Origin: Chloroflexota bacterium
GTDB lineage: Bacteria > Chloroflexota > Limnocylindria > P2-11E
Reading direction: 5' to 3'
Assembly (NCBI GenBank): GCA_005881085.1
Contig: VBGU01000050.1
Location: 1-12,006, forward strand
DNA: 12,006 nucleotides
Below, one piece after another: positions 1 through 7,250 of this stretch (position 1 is its first letter; the number at the start of each line of letters is the position of its first letter). The translations under genes were made by a program, and so were the position numbers. The notes under the pieces are model-generated. The model worked only from the letters and a program-made list of their open reading frames with translations, made no database searches and was not told the DNA's origin.

Positions 1-2
1 TC

Positions 3-548
3 AGTCTTCTCCGCGCACTCAACCTCGGCATTCCGCTCTGGCGCATCAGAACGGCGGCGGAAATCGAGCAGGCTGATATCAGCCTCACGGTCGTGGCTGC
101 GTACGACGAGACGGATTGGCCGCTGATCGGCGAGCTCGCCGAGAGCATGACGACGGTCATCCTGACGACGAATCCGAACCCAGAGGATGCGGCGCATGCC
201 ATCGCGATGGGCGCCTTCGGCTACGTCGATACGCACCTTCCGAGCGAAGCACTCCGCCGCTCGATCCTCGGCGCGATGCGCGGCGAGCACGCGTATTCGC
301 GTCGCGTGCTCTCGACGCTCATCAAGAACGGCCGCTGGCTGCGCGCGTCGAACGCGTTGCCGCTCACGCCACGTCAGCGCGAAGTCATCGTTCTCATCGC
401 GCGCGGCGCCGCGGACAAAGAGATCGCGCGATCGCTCGGCATCACGACCGCGACGGCACAAAAGCACGTGACCAACCTTTTGCGTCGGTTGAACGTGCCG
501 AACCGCGCGGCGGCCGTCGCGGTCATGTCCTCGGCATACCCGCTCTAG
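3..548 (+). CDS. NarL/LuxR-type regulator with degenerate receiver domain, 5' partial
   Basis: The frame is open from the left edge to the TAG at 546-548, giving 181 visible residues; the true start lies upstream. A GTG at 93 is in frame, but the residues before it continue the same receiver-like fold, so it is unlikely to be the start. The C-terminal ~65 residues are a LuxR-type helix-turn-helix: LTPRQREV opens it, DKEIARSLGI and TATAQKHVTNLLRRL are the scaffold and recognition helices. Before it lies a CheY-like segment with the beta-4 signature VILTT and the beta-5 segment GAFGYVDTHLP, where the usual lysine is replaced by threonine. No clear phospho-acceptor aspartate follows beta-3. It is therefore probably a phosphorylation-independent DNA-binding regulator. 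It sits directly before a paralogue (670-1353) and the tad operon, suggesting, by position only, control of the pilus genes. Confidence 0.85.
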   Translation, partial: SLLRALNLGIPLWRIRTAAEIEQADISLTVVAAYDETDWPLIGELAESMTTVILTTNPNPEDAAHAIAMGAFGYVDTHLPSEALRRSILGAMRGEHAYSRRVLSTLIKNGRWLRASNALPLTPRQREVIVLIARGAADKEIARSLGITTATAQKHVTNLLRRLNVPNRAAAVAVMSSAYPL

Positions 549-580
549 GCGTCGCGCACCACCAATACTGCGTAGGTCCA

Positions 581-609
581 TTGACAGCGGGCCGTCGGAC
601 TCAGATTCT
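581..609 (+). promoter_or_regulatory. Putative sigma-70-type promoter before the second regulator
   Basis: A perfect TTGACA lies at 581-586, followed after 17 bases by GATTCT at 604-609, a weak -10 match. It sits in the 121-base gap between the two regulator genes and would start RNA near 616, about 54 bases before the GTG at 670. The -35 is convincing in such GC-rich DNA; the -10 is not strong. Confidence 0.4.
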
Positions 610-660
610 TCGGGTCGTCACTGGCAAGGGAAGGCCCGTCCGCTCGGACGGTGACCCGAC
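610..660 (+). promoter_or_regulatory. Potential leader hairpin before the second regulator
   Basis: CCGTCC (636-641), loop GCTC, and GGACGG (646-651) form a perfect 6-bp stem. Around it TCGGG/TCAC (610-621) can pair with TGA/CCCGA (652-659) with a 3-base bulge. The element ends just before the GGGGAG purine run at 662-667 in front of the GTG start. It could be an RNA structure affecting translation, or a DNA operator. There is no U-tract, so it is not an intrinsic terminator. Confidence 0.3.
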
Positions 661-669
661 TGGGGAGAT

Positions 670-1353
670 GTGGGCGACCAGGAGTCACGCAAGAGGCGCG
701 CCGGTTCGGCACGCCCGCGGGTCTGCGTCATCGACTCAAGAGAGGTCGGTCTCGCCTACGCGCGCCTCGACGAATGCCGTCTCGACGTCATGGGCTCTCT
801 GCCCAGCCTGAGCCAGCTCACCGCCGCTACGGCGAGCACCTATGACGCGATCCTCGTGGGGTGTACCGAGCGTCTTCTGCTGAGCCCGCCCTTCCGGACG
901 CGAGCCCATCAGCTCAGCCGAGCGGCTCGCCTCATCGCGCTTATGGCCTCGCCAACCGCTGAGGCCGGCGCTCAGGCCGCGAGTCTCGGCTTCGTTGGCC
1001 TTGTCTCTTGCGACGTGACGCCAAGAGCGCTCGAGCGCACCATCGCCGCGACGGCGCTGGGCGAAAGCGCGTTCCCGCGGACCGTCCTGAACGGCCTCGT
1101 CCAGATGGTCTCGCGTCTCTCGTCGACGCGGCTGGGCGCATACAGCGACGTCGCGCTAACGCCGCGGCAGGAACAGATCGTGGAGCTCATCGCGCAAGGC
1201 GCGACCGATCGCGAGATCGCGTCCTTTCTGCAGATCAGTCAGTCGACTGCGCACAAGCACGTTCAGAACGCCCTGCGACGTCTCAACGCCAAGACGCGGA
1301 GCCAGCTCGTGGCCTCGGCCCGGCAGCCGGCGTTCAGGGGAAGCTTCGACTAG
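670..1353 (+). CDS. LuxR-type HTH regulator with atypical receiver-like domain
   Basis: This 227-residue protein has a receiver-like N-terminus (about 16-140) and a LuxR-type HTH (about 163-220: LTPRQEQIVELIAQG, DREIASFLQI, STAHKHVQNALRRLN). In the N-terminal domain the beta-3 strand reads YDAILVGCTE without the phospho-acceptor Asp. Beta-4 ends in ALMAS, and beta-5 (GFVGLVSCDVTP) has Cys where the conserved Lys belongs, so two-component phosphorylation is unlikely. A stop codon at 652-654 in frame leaves the GTG at 670 as the first possible start; the purine run GGGGAG at 662-667 is unusually close to it. The HTH is clearly related to that of the preceding gene, making the pair tandem paralogues. 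Transcription runs toward the tad operon, which begins 111 bases later, so it is the best candidate for the operon's regulator. The effector is unknown. Confidence 0.85.
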   Translation: MGDQESRKRRAGSARPRVCVIDSREVGLAYARLDECRLDVMGSLPSLSQLTAATASTYDAILVGCTERLLLSPPFRTRAHQLSRAARLIALMASPTAEAGAQAASLGFVGLVSCDVTPRALERTIAATALGESAFPRTVLNGLVQMVSRLSSTRLGAYSDVALTPRQEQIVELIAQGATDREIASFLQISQSTAHKHVQNALRRLNAKTRSQLVASARQPAFRGSFD

Positions 1354-1412
1354 AGCCGGACGCGAGGCGGGTCATTTTTCGGTATTGCCGCACCTTCTGA
1401 CGACTGCCTCAA

Positions 1413-1440
1413 TTGACCATGCGGATGACCGGCGTACCGG
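1413..1440 (+). promoter_or_regulatory. Putative promoter of the tad operon
   Basis: TTGACC (1413-1418) and TACCGG (1435-1440) are spaced by 16 bases in the only gap upstream of the pilus genes. RNA would start near 1447, giving a short leader to the first tadE. The -35 matches 5 of 6 consensus positions; the -10 is weak, which fits a promoter that needs an activator. Confidence 0.4.
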
Positions 1441-1442
1441 TC
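1427..1442. promoter_or_regulatory. Inverted repeat overlapping the tad promoter -10 (operator candidate)
   Basis: GACCGG (1427-1432), spacer CGTA, and CCGGTC (1437-1442) form a perfect 6-4-6 palindrome. It covers the spacer and -10 of the candidate tad promoter. LuxR-family dimers bind palindromes, so one of the two upstream regulators could act here. The DNA is GC-rich and such repeats arise by chance, so this is a candidate only. Confidence 0.35.
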
Positions 1443-1464
1443 GCGCGGGCGCGTGGGGTTGGGT

Positions 1465-1899
1465 GTGACAAAGGGACGTAGGAGCGCTTGGGCTGATCAG
1501 GCTGGGCAGAGCCTCATCGAGGTCGCCCTCGCCTTGCCGATTCTTCTCGTCCTGTTGCTCGGGCTGGCCGATGGCGCGCGGGCGTACTACTACGCCGGGG
1601 TAGTCGCGAACGGCGCACGCGAAGGCGCTAATTACGCTGCCCATAACGGGTCGGCGACTCGGGCGCAGGTCACGCAACGGGTCTGCGACGCGACGGGGCT
1701 TGCGACATTCGGATCACCTTGCCCCGGACTCACCGTCACATGCGCGTTGGTTGGCGGCGACGCCACGATCGAGACCCGCTACAACTTCGCGCTTCTCACC
1801 GGGTCGGTCGTGGATGCGGCCTTCAAGGTGAACCCGATCGTCATCCGCGCCAACGCCCGCTTTCCGAGCTTCACCGCTGGTACACCATGCGCCAGCTGA
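1465..1899 (+). CDS. tadE: TadE-like pseudopilin, first copy
   Basis: A short protein (144 aa from GTG 1465) with the TadE layout. It has a short charged N-terminus, then a pseudopilin motif G|QSLIE with Glu at +5, a hydrophobic helix (ALALPILLVLLLGLADGA), the typical YYYAGVVANGAREGANYA region, and a short exported domain. Four cysteines in the exported part could form two disulfides. Family knowledge: TadE/TadF are minor pilins cleaved by the TadV prepilin peptidase and needed for Flp pilus assembly. An in-frame GTG at 1453 would add four residues; 1465 is preferred because GGGG lies 6 bases before it and it gives the natural start MTKGRRS. It is the first gene of the structural operon and overlaps the next by 13 bases. 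Confidence 0.85.
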   Translation: MTKGRRSAWADQAGQSLIEVALALPILLVLLLGLADGARAYYYAGVVANGAREGANYAAHNGSATRAQVTQRVCDATGLATFGSPCPGLTVTCALVGGDATIETRYNFALLTGSVVDAAFKVNPIVIRANARFPSFTAGTPCAS

Positions 1900-2345
1900 A
1901 GCGGGACGAACGCGGCGTCGGCACCATCGAGCTCGCCCTGATCCTCCCGGTGCTGATCCTGCTCACTGTTGGCTTCCTCGACCTCGCGCGTGCGCTGAAC
2001 GCCGCGATAGTGGTAGGCGGCGCGAGTCAAGAAGGAGCCCATTACGCGGTGCTCAACCCGGCCGCCGCGCCCTCGGCGATCGCAAGCGCCGCACGGGCCC
2101 GGGTCCAACCGTTGTCGCCGGGCTCGGTCACGGTCACGGCCGAGTACTACGACAACGCCAGCGCCAGATTCGTCCCTTGGCCCAGTACCGGAATCCCGGC
2201 AAGCAGCCCGACTCCGACGGGGGTCGTCGTGAGGGTGAGCGTGAGCTACCCGTGGTCTGCGGTCTCCACCCTTGTTGACAGCTTCTTCTCGGGAACTGGA
2301 TCGCGCACGGTCACCGCGAACGCTCTCATGGAGACCCGACGGTGA
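1887..2345 (+). CDS. tadE: TadE-like pseudopilin, second copy
   Basis: The protein is 152 aa from the ATG at 1887. The frame is open further upstream, but that stretch overlaps the previous tadE and is arginine/histidine-rich shadow sequence. The N-terminus has a pseudopilin motif G|VGTIE with Glu at +5, then the hydrophobic helix LALILPVLILLTVGFLDLA and the TadE-like segment IVVGGASQEGAHYAVL. The exported part (about 95 residues) is Ser/Thr/Pro-rich and contains no cysteine, unlike the first copy. No Shine-Dalgarno is visible, and the start lies inside the end of the first tadE, so translation is probably coupled. Its stop overlaps the next start (TGATG at 2343-2347). The likely role is a minor pilin or pseudopilin of the Tad machine at the membrane. 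Confidence 0.85.
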   Translation: MRQLKRDERGVGTIELALILPVLILLTVGFLDLARALNAAIVVGGASQEGAHYAVLNPAAAPSAIASAARARVQPLSPGSVTVTAEYYDNASARFVPWPSTGIPASSPTPTGVVVRVSVSYPWSAVSTLVDSFFSGTGSRTVTANALMETRR

Positions 2346-3883
2346 TGCGATCGCAGCAGGGTCAGGCGCTGATCGTGGTCGCATTGTGCGTCGCCGTTCT
2401 CGTGGCCGGACTCGCGTTCGCGGTGGACTGGGGCTATGCCATCGCACAGCGACGTGTGACGCAAACCATCGCCGACGCGGCCGCGCTCGGAGCCGGAAAG
2501 TTTCTCGCGTCGGCCGTGATCACGGTGAACGGCCGCCCCGCCTTCACAGTGACGCAGGAAAAGACCTGGTGCGCGGCAAAGAAATACGACTCGGGAGACG
2601 CCAGCGCCCCTGGCAACCATTCGTTCCCCACGCCGAATAGCTCGACTGTACTAAATGTCTTCTACTGGAACGGAACGACCCGGGATCCGGTCACGCTCGG
2701 TCCGATCTGGACGACGAGCGCGAAACCCGCCAACGACAACTGTGCCCAGATCACCACAGCCACCGACGTGCCACCGGACACGATCTTTGTGCGGGTCGCC
2801 ACGACGATAGCGTTCGGGTCGCTGTTCGCGTCGATCGCGAGTCACACGAACAGCACCGCGGGTGCCTCGGCCCGCGTTCGGCTTTCCGGAACCCCGGTTC
2901 CGATCGGGGGCGGACCGATGTGGGCGATGGTGCGGCACTACAACGCCTCCGATTTCAACAACACGTGCACGGTCACACCCTGTGACCCGACCGACCCCAC
3001 GCAGGTGCAACCGAAAACGTTCTGGGATCCGAATGCTCCGGATGTCGCCTACGGGAACTTTCACGGACTCATCGACTTCTCACGAAACTCTCCAGGCTTC
3101 GGCACGGCCGGGGTCGTGACGGCCCAACTGGTCACGCAGCCCGACTCGTGGGCCCATGCGCCGAATGCTCTGGTCGCCGATCAAAGTGGAAGCTGTGCAA
3201 ACACCTTTGGGGCCGGGCTGTGGGACTCATGGGGGCAGGCGGACACACAGCAGGACAAGCAGTGCAGCATTCCGAACTGGGTCTACTACGGATTCCGAGG
3301 GACGCTTTCGTTGGATAGCCAGTGGGCCTCTCTTCCACCGGGGTCCCAACAAGAGTCGCCCTCGACCCTCACGACCCGCTCGATCTGCACCCCGCCCCCG
3401 AATCCGGCTCCGTCGTGCGCACATCCGACCTGGGGTGATTGGGTCGAGACAGCCGGCGGTCAGGTCGCGGATATGTCTCCAGTCCTCCGGCGCGCGTTGG
3501 CCGATCGCGGAAGCTCGTCGATGCCCTATTCGGATCGATTTGTGCCTGGGACGACGACGAGGTTCGGAAAGGGCCTCGTGATCCTTGTGTTCCTGTGGGA
3601 CTGCGGCGAGGAATTCAACAAGAACGCAGCGGTCGGATCGCAGTGGTCGCTCATCGTTCCCGGCGGGCAGAATCCCGACTGCTCCCAGCTCAACAAAGCC
3701 CCCGGGCGAGTGCATCTCTTCACGGTGGCGCCATTCACGGTCTACGAGGGGACCGTCGGCTTCAACGGTGGGAACAACACGGTCAGTGGGTACTGGGGTG
3801 GCCTTTTCGGTGATCCCGACTCCTGTCAGTCATGTGCTCTTAACGGCCTCGCCAACACCGCGGTCATGGTCCCGGACAACTAG
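2345..3883 (+). CDS. TadG-like surface protein without VWA domain, cysteine-rich
   Basis: The protein is 512 aa from ATG 2345; a GTG at 2342 is directly adjacent. The N-terminus matches the TadG-like domain: GQALIVVALCVAVLVAGLAF helix, then VDWGYAIAQRRVTQTIADAAALGAG. The pilin-like position +5 after the Gly is Val, not Glu, so prepilin-type processing is doubtful. The remainder is a large extracytoplasmic region rich in Asn, Thr, Ser, Trp and Gly. It has 12 cysteines outside the membrane helix, several in close pairs (TCTVTPC, CQSC), which points to disulfide bonding. No MIDAS motif is seen, so the C-terminal VWA found in many TadG proteins is absent. Position between tadE and cpaB supports a role as the large surface or anchoring component. 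The exact function of the 400-residue C-terminal region is not recognisable. Confidence 0.75.
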   Translation: MRSQQGQALIVVALCVAVLVAGLAFAVDWGYAIAQRRVTQTIADAAALGAGKFLASAVITVNGRPAFTVTQEKTWCAAKKYDSGDASAPGNHSFPTPNSSTVLNVFYWNGTTRDPVTLGPIWTTSAKPANDNCAQITTATDVPPDTIFVRVATTIAFGSLFASIASHTNSTAGASARVRLSGTPVPIGGGPMWAMVRHYNASDFNNTCTVTPCDPTDPTQVQPKTFWDPNAPDVAYGNFHGLIDFSRNSPGFGTAGVVTAQLVTQPDSWAHAPNALVADQSGSCANTFGAGLWDSWGQADTQQDKQCSIPNWVYYGFRGTLSLDSQWASLPPGSQQESPSTLTTRSICTPPPNPAPSCAHPTWGDWVETAGGQVADMSPVLRRALADRGSSSMPYSDRFVPGTTTRFGKGLVILVFLWDCGEEFNKNAAVGSQWSLIVPGGQNPDCSQLNKAPGRVHLFTVAPFTVYEGTVGFNGGNNTVSGYWGGLFGDPDSCQSCALNGLANTAVMVPDN

Positions 3884-3887
3884 GAGG
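3882..3887 (+). promoter_or_regulatory. Strong ribosome binding site of cpaB
   Basis: A full AGGAGG overlaps the stop codon of the tadG-like gene (TAG 3881-3883) and stands 8 bases before the ATG at 3896. It is the only perfect Shine-Dalgarno in the operon; other junctions rely on overlap. Confidence 0.7.
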
Positions 3888-3895
3888 CGATCGAT

Positions 3896-4615
3896 ATGCG
3901 ACTACGTTCGTGGTTCTTCCTCTCGCTCGGCATCGTCCTGGCCCTCGTCACGGGGGTGGCGCTGAACGGGGTCGCGCAGCAGAACGCCGACCGAGTCGCG
4001 GCCGCACCGCCGCAGACGGTCAGCATCATCGTTGCGAAATCGGACGTTCCGGCGCGAGCCGTCCTGACCGCAGCGATGCTTGCGCATCGCGACTATCCGA
4101 CGGAGCTCGTCCCGAGCGGCGCGCTCGCCGACGAGGCGGACGCCGTCGGACAGACCACGCTGGCGGCGATCCCGAGCGGTGCGGCCGTGCTACGAGGACA
4201 GATCCTCGCCGCGAACGGGAAGACCGGCTCGTCACTGACGATCGACCCCGGCAAGGTGCTCGTCTCATTTCCGACGACCGATCCCTTGACCGCCGGCGGC
4301 TTCGTGGAAGTCGGAGATCACGTCGACATCCTCGCGACCATCACGGCGGGCGCGGGCGAGAACCCCAAGCGAACGCAGACCACGATCCAGAACCTCGAGG
4401 TGCTTCAAGTGATCGGACCGACCCAACAGCAACCGCAGCGCGGCACGTCCCTGACCTTTGTCGTCGACCATCAGACCGCGCTGGTCCTCAAGTACCTTCG
4501 TGACAGCCAGGCGACGATCGACCTCGCGGTCCGCTCGCGCGCCGAGACCCAGGACGTGACCACCCGCAGCGTCGACATCACATACCTGGTGCAGTCGTTC
4601 GGGATCGCTCGATGA
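3896..4615 (+). CDS. cpaB: Flp pilus assembly protein CpaB/RcpC
   Basis: The protein is 239 aa. Residues 7-25 are a membrane anchor. A SAF domain follows at about 42-104 (VSIIVAKSDVPARAVLTAAML, with the typical GQTTLAAIPSGAAVLRGQI). Next comes the RcpC-type region at 118-215 with VEVGDHVDILATI, TIQNLEVLQV and FVVDHQTALVLKYLRDSQATIDLAVRS. Family knowledge: in Gram-negative bacteria RcpC/CpaB supports the outer-membrane secretin and may contact peptidoglycan. Here no secretin gene is next to it, so in a probable monoderm it would act in the cell wall, which is inference. It starts after a full AGGAGG and ends in an ATGA overlap (4612-4615) with tadZ. Confidence 0.9.
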   Translation: MRLRSWFFLSLGIVLALVTGVALNGVAQQNADRVAAAPPQTVSIIVAKSDVPARAVLTAAMLAHRDYPTELVPSGALADEADAVGQTTLAAIPSGAAVLRGQILAANGKTGSSLTIDPGKVLVSFPTTDPLTAGGFVEVGDHVDILATITAGAGENPKRTQTTIQNLEVLQVIGPTQQQPQRGTSLTFVVDHQTALVLKYLRDSQATIDLAVRSRAETQDVTTRSVDITYLVQSFGIAR

Positions 4616-5829
4616 TGGATTCGATCGGACCGATCCGCGTTCTCGTACTGGAGACCGAGCCGAACATCATCGCGAACGCCCGAGCCGCACTCGAAGGCGA
4701 CAGCCGCCTGGTCCTCGTCGGGACGGTGAGCGACCAGGCCTCGCTCATGGACAAGCTCGGCAGCACGTATGCGCACGTCGCCGTCATCGACCTCGCGGGA
4801 CTGCGCGGCGACGTCGGGCCGGCGGTTCGCGAGGTCCTCGCGCACGCGCCCGAGTGCTGCGTCATCGTGACGGGTTCGAACGTCGCACCCGGCATCGTGT
4901 CACGCGCGGTGACCGCCGGTGCTCGCGGCTTCCTCCTGAAGCCCTATCAACCCGAGGACTTCGTGAGCACGATCCGCGATGCCTACGTGAACTTCCAGGA
5001 GCTCCGCCGCCTGCAGCGGATCGAACGAGTTCCCGGAACGACGTCGCGGCCGGGCGCAGTCATCGCTGTGTACAGCCCGAAGGGTGGCGTCGGCTGCACC
5101 ACGATCGCGACAAACCTCGCGGTGGCGCTCGCACGACGCAGCGGGAAGTCCACGGTCGCCCTCGTCGACCTCGACCTGCAATTCGGGGATATCGGCATCG
5201 CACTCGATCTCAAGAGCGCGAACAGCCTCGCCGACCTTCTGAATCATGTGGACTCGATAGACCAGCAGCTGGTCGACGAAGTGTTCGTGAAACACGCCTC
5301 GGGAGTCCGCGCGCTCCTCGCGCCTGAGAACCTCGCCTCTGTTCCGAGCATCGACCCCGATCGCGTCGCGCGCGTCGTCGATCAGCTGCGTCCGCATTTC
5401 CAATACATCGTGTGCGACCTGTGGTCGAGCCTGGAGGACCTTACCCTCGCGACCCTTCGCATGGCCGATCGGGTGATCCTCGTGACGACGCCCGAGCTCC
5501 CGGCTCTTCGCAACCTCCGGCGCGTCATGAGCGCGACAGGTCTTCTCCTCCAGGACGATCGCACGATCCTCGTCGCGAATCGCGTGCCGGGCAAGGCCGG
5601 AATCAGTCTGAACGAGATCGAGAAGGGTCTTGGCCGATCGATCGCGGCGACGATCCCGAGCGAAGGGGTCGGGATAACCGACGCGATCAATCGCGGCATG
5701 TCGATCTTCGACGAGCGGGCTCGGGCGAAGGCCGGCGGTAGCTACCGGAAGCTCGCCGACCTGGTCGCGGTCGGTCTCGAGCCTGCGGCGGTCAGCCGGG
5801 CACGCCGGCCCGTCCCGGCCACGAGCTGA
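4612..5829 (+). CDS. cpaE: TadZ/CpaE: receiver-like plus MinD/ParA-type ATPase
   Basis: The protein is 405 aa. Residues 7-125 form a CheY-like receiver that keeps an acidic pair (E14, E16), D60 after beta-3, T87 and K110 (LLKP), so it is better preserved than in the two upstream regulators. Residues 148-385 are a ParA/MinD-type ATPase. The deviant Walker A is KGGVGCTT with signature lysine K157, but the P-loop lysine is Cys162; VDLDLQFGD (D186 on) is the Walker A' region and YIVCDLWSSLEDLTLATL the Walker B region. CpaE/TadZ proteins commonly lack the second lysine. They localise the pilus machine, often at the cell pole, and are placed next to TadA. The start overlaps cpaB by ATGA; cpaF begins 6 bases after the stop. 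Whether D60 is phosphorylated cannot be told. Confidence 0.92.
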   Translation: MMDSIGPIRVLVLETEPNIIANARAALEGDSRLVLVGTVSDQASLMDKLGSTYAHVAVIDLAGLRGDVGPAVREVLAHAPECCVIVTGSNVAPGIVSRAVTAGARGFLLKPYQPEDFVSTIRDAYVNFQELRRLQRIERVPGTTSRPGAVIAVYSPKGGVGCTTIATNLAVALARRSGKSTVALVDLDLQFGDIGIALDLKSANSLADLLNHVDSIDQQLVDEVFVKHASGVRALLAPENLASVPSIDPDRVARVVDQLRPHFQYIVCDLWSSLEDLTLATLRMADRVILVTTPELPALRNLRRVMSATGLLLQDDRTILVANRVPGKAGISLNEIEKGLGRSIAATIPSEGVGITDAINRGMSIFDERARAKAGGSYRKLADLVAVGLEPAAVSRARRPVPATS

Positions 5830-5834
5830 TCTGG

Positions 5835-7250
5835 ATGACCATCCTTCGTCCGGCGATCACCGGCGTCCCGCCTCCCGACCTCAAGATGGTCAAGCACGCC
5901 GCACCATCGATCGTCCCCGAGGCCGACTGGCGCCCGGACATTCTGAAGCTGAGCCGGTTCCGCGACGACGCCGAAGTGCAGCTCGTGAACCGCATTCACG
6001 CACGCGTGGCCGCGCTCCTCGGTCGAAACGTCGAGGCGGCGAGCCCCGAGCAGATGCGGGCGATGGTCGCGGAACACTTCTCGACCGCGTTGGACGACGA
6101 GCACGTCGCTGTAAACCGCACCGACCGCCTGCGCCTTCAGGACGCCGTCTTCTCGGAGATCGTCGGCTACGGACCGATCCAGGACCTCCTCCACGACGAC
6201 GGGATCTCCGAGATCATGGTGAACGGCGCGCACCAGGTCTGGATCGAGCGCGAAGGCAAGCTGTATCTCACCGACATAACGTTTGCCGACACCGACCACG
6301 TCATCAGGGTCATCCAGCGGATCATCGCGCCGCTCGGCCGGCGCTGCGACGAAGCATCACCGATGGTCGACGCGCGTCTTCCCGACGGATCGCGCGTAAA
6401 TGCGATCATCCCGCCGCTCTCGCTGGTCGGTCCCGTCCTCACCGTCCGCAAGTTCCGTCGCGAGCCGCTCTCACCTGACGAGCTCCTTCGCCATTCGTCC
6501 ATCACGCCCGAGGCGCTCCAATTCCTTCGCGCGTGCGTGCGCGGCCGCCTGAACGTCATCGTGTCGGGCGGCAGCGGCGCCGGGAAGACGACCCTTATGA
6601 ACGCGCTGTCGTCGTACATCTCGACACGCGAGCGGATCGTCACCATCGAGGACGCCGCGGAGCTCCGCCTCCAGCAGATCCACGTCATCACGCTCGAGGC
6701 GCGGCCGGCGAACGTCGAGGGCCACGGCGAGGTGAGCATCCGCGATCTGCTCCGGAACGCGCTTCGAATGCGGCCCGACCGGATCGTCGTCGGCGAGTGC
6801 CGCGGCCCTGAAGCGCTCGACATGTTGCAGGCGATGAACACGGGGCACGACGGCTCGCTGACGACGATCCACTCCAACGGGCCGCGCGACGCGCTCGCGC
6901 GGATCGAGACGATGGTCCTCATGTCCGGAGCTGACCTTCCGCTGCGGGCGATCCGCGAGCAGGTCGCCGCCGCAATCGACCTCGTCGTCTACGTCGAGCG
7001 AATGCAAGATGGAACGCGGAAGATCACGCAGATCAGCGAGGTCCGTGGCTACGAGGGAGACCTCATCACGATGCAGGATCTGTTCGTTTTCCAGCGCGAG
7101 GGCTTCGACGGGCAGCGCGTCCTCGGTTCGCTGCGGCCGACGGGCATCCGTCCCGCCTTCAGCGAGCAGCTGACCTCACGCGGGCTCGAGCTCCCGCTCA
7201 ACTGGTTCGGGTACGACGGCGACGGGGCGTTCGAGGGAGAGCGCGGCTGA
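5835..7250 (+). CDS. cpaF: Tad secretion ATPase TadA/CpaF
   Basis: This 471-residue protein is a type II/IV secretion hexameric ATPase that powers pilus extension, and probably retraction. The N-terminal helical domain (about 40-110) leads to GYGPIQDLLHDDGISEIMVNG. The catalytic part has Walker A GGSGAGKT (245-252, K251), the Asp box VTIEDAAEL (269-277), Walker B DRIVVGECRG (315-324, with E321) and the His box TGHDGSLTTIHSN (336-348). All catalytic residues are intact. Length and order match the CpaF family. The start at ATG 5835 has only a weak Shine-Dalgarno, 6 bases after tadZ. The stop overlaps the tadB start by one base (TGATG). Confidence 0.95.
   Translation: MTILRPAITGVPPPDLKMVKHAAPSIVPEADWRPDILKLSRFRDDAEVQLVNRIHARVAALLGRNVEAASPEQMRAMVAEHFSTALDDEHVAVNRTDRLRLQDAVFSEIVGYGPIQDLLHDDGISEIMVNGAHQVWIEREGKLYLTDITFADTDHVIRVIQRIIAPLGRRCDEASPMVDARLPDGSRVNAIIPPLSLVGPVLTVRKFRREPLSPDELLRHSSITPEALQFLRACVRGRLNVIVSGGSGAGKTTLMNALSSYISTRERIVTIEDAAELRLQQIHVITLEARPANVEGHGEVSIRDLLRNALRMRPDRIVVGECRGPEALDMLQAMNTGHDGSLTTIHSNGPRDALARIETMVLMSGADLPLRAIREQVAAAIDLVVYVERMQDGTRKITQISEVRGYEGDLITMQDLFVFQREGFDGQRVLGSLRPTGIRPAFSEQLTSRGLELPLNWFGYDGDGAFEGERG

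Noticed and set aside
1354..1380. Possible terminator after the second regulator (run of five T at 1375-1379)
   Set aside because: Only a 3-bp stem precedes the T-run, too weak to call.
1354..1452. Possible short flp pilin gene before tadE
   Set aside because: The gap is 99 bases and has no frame with a start codon followed by a pilin-like motif and hydrophobic helix; a Flp pilin needs about 150-200 bases.
1719..1886. N-terminal extension of the second tadE by 56 residues
   Set aside because: It lies fully inside the first tadE in another frame and is His/Arg-rich. The ATG at 1887 directly precedes the pseudopilin motif.
2275..2280. TTGACA inside the second tadE
   Set aside because: No -10 at suitable spacing and it lies within a coupled operon; probably chance.
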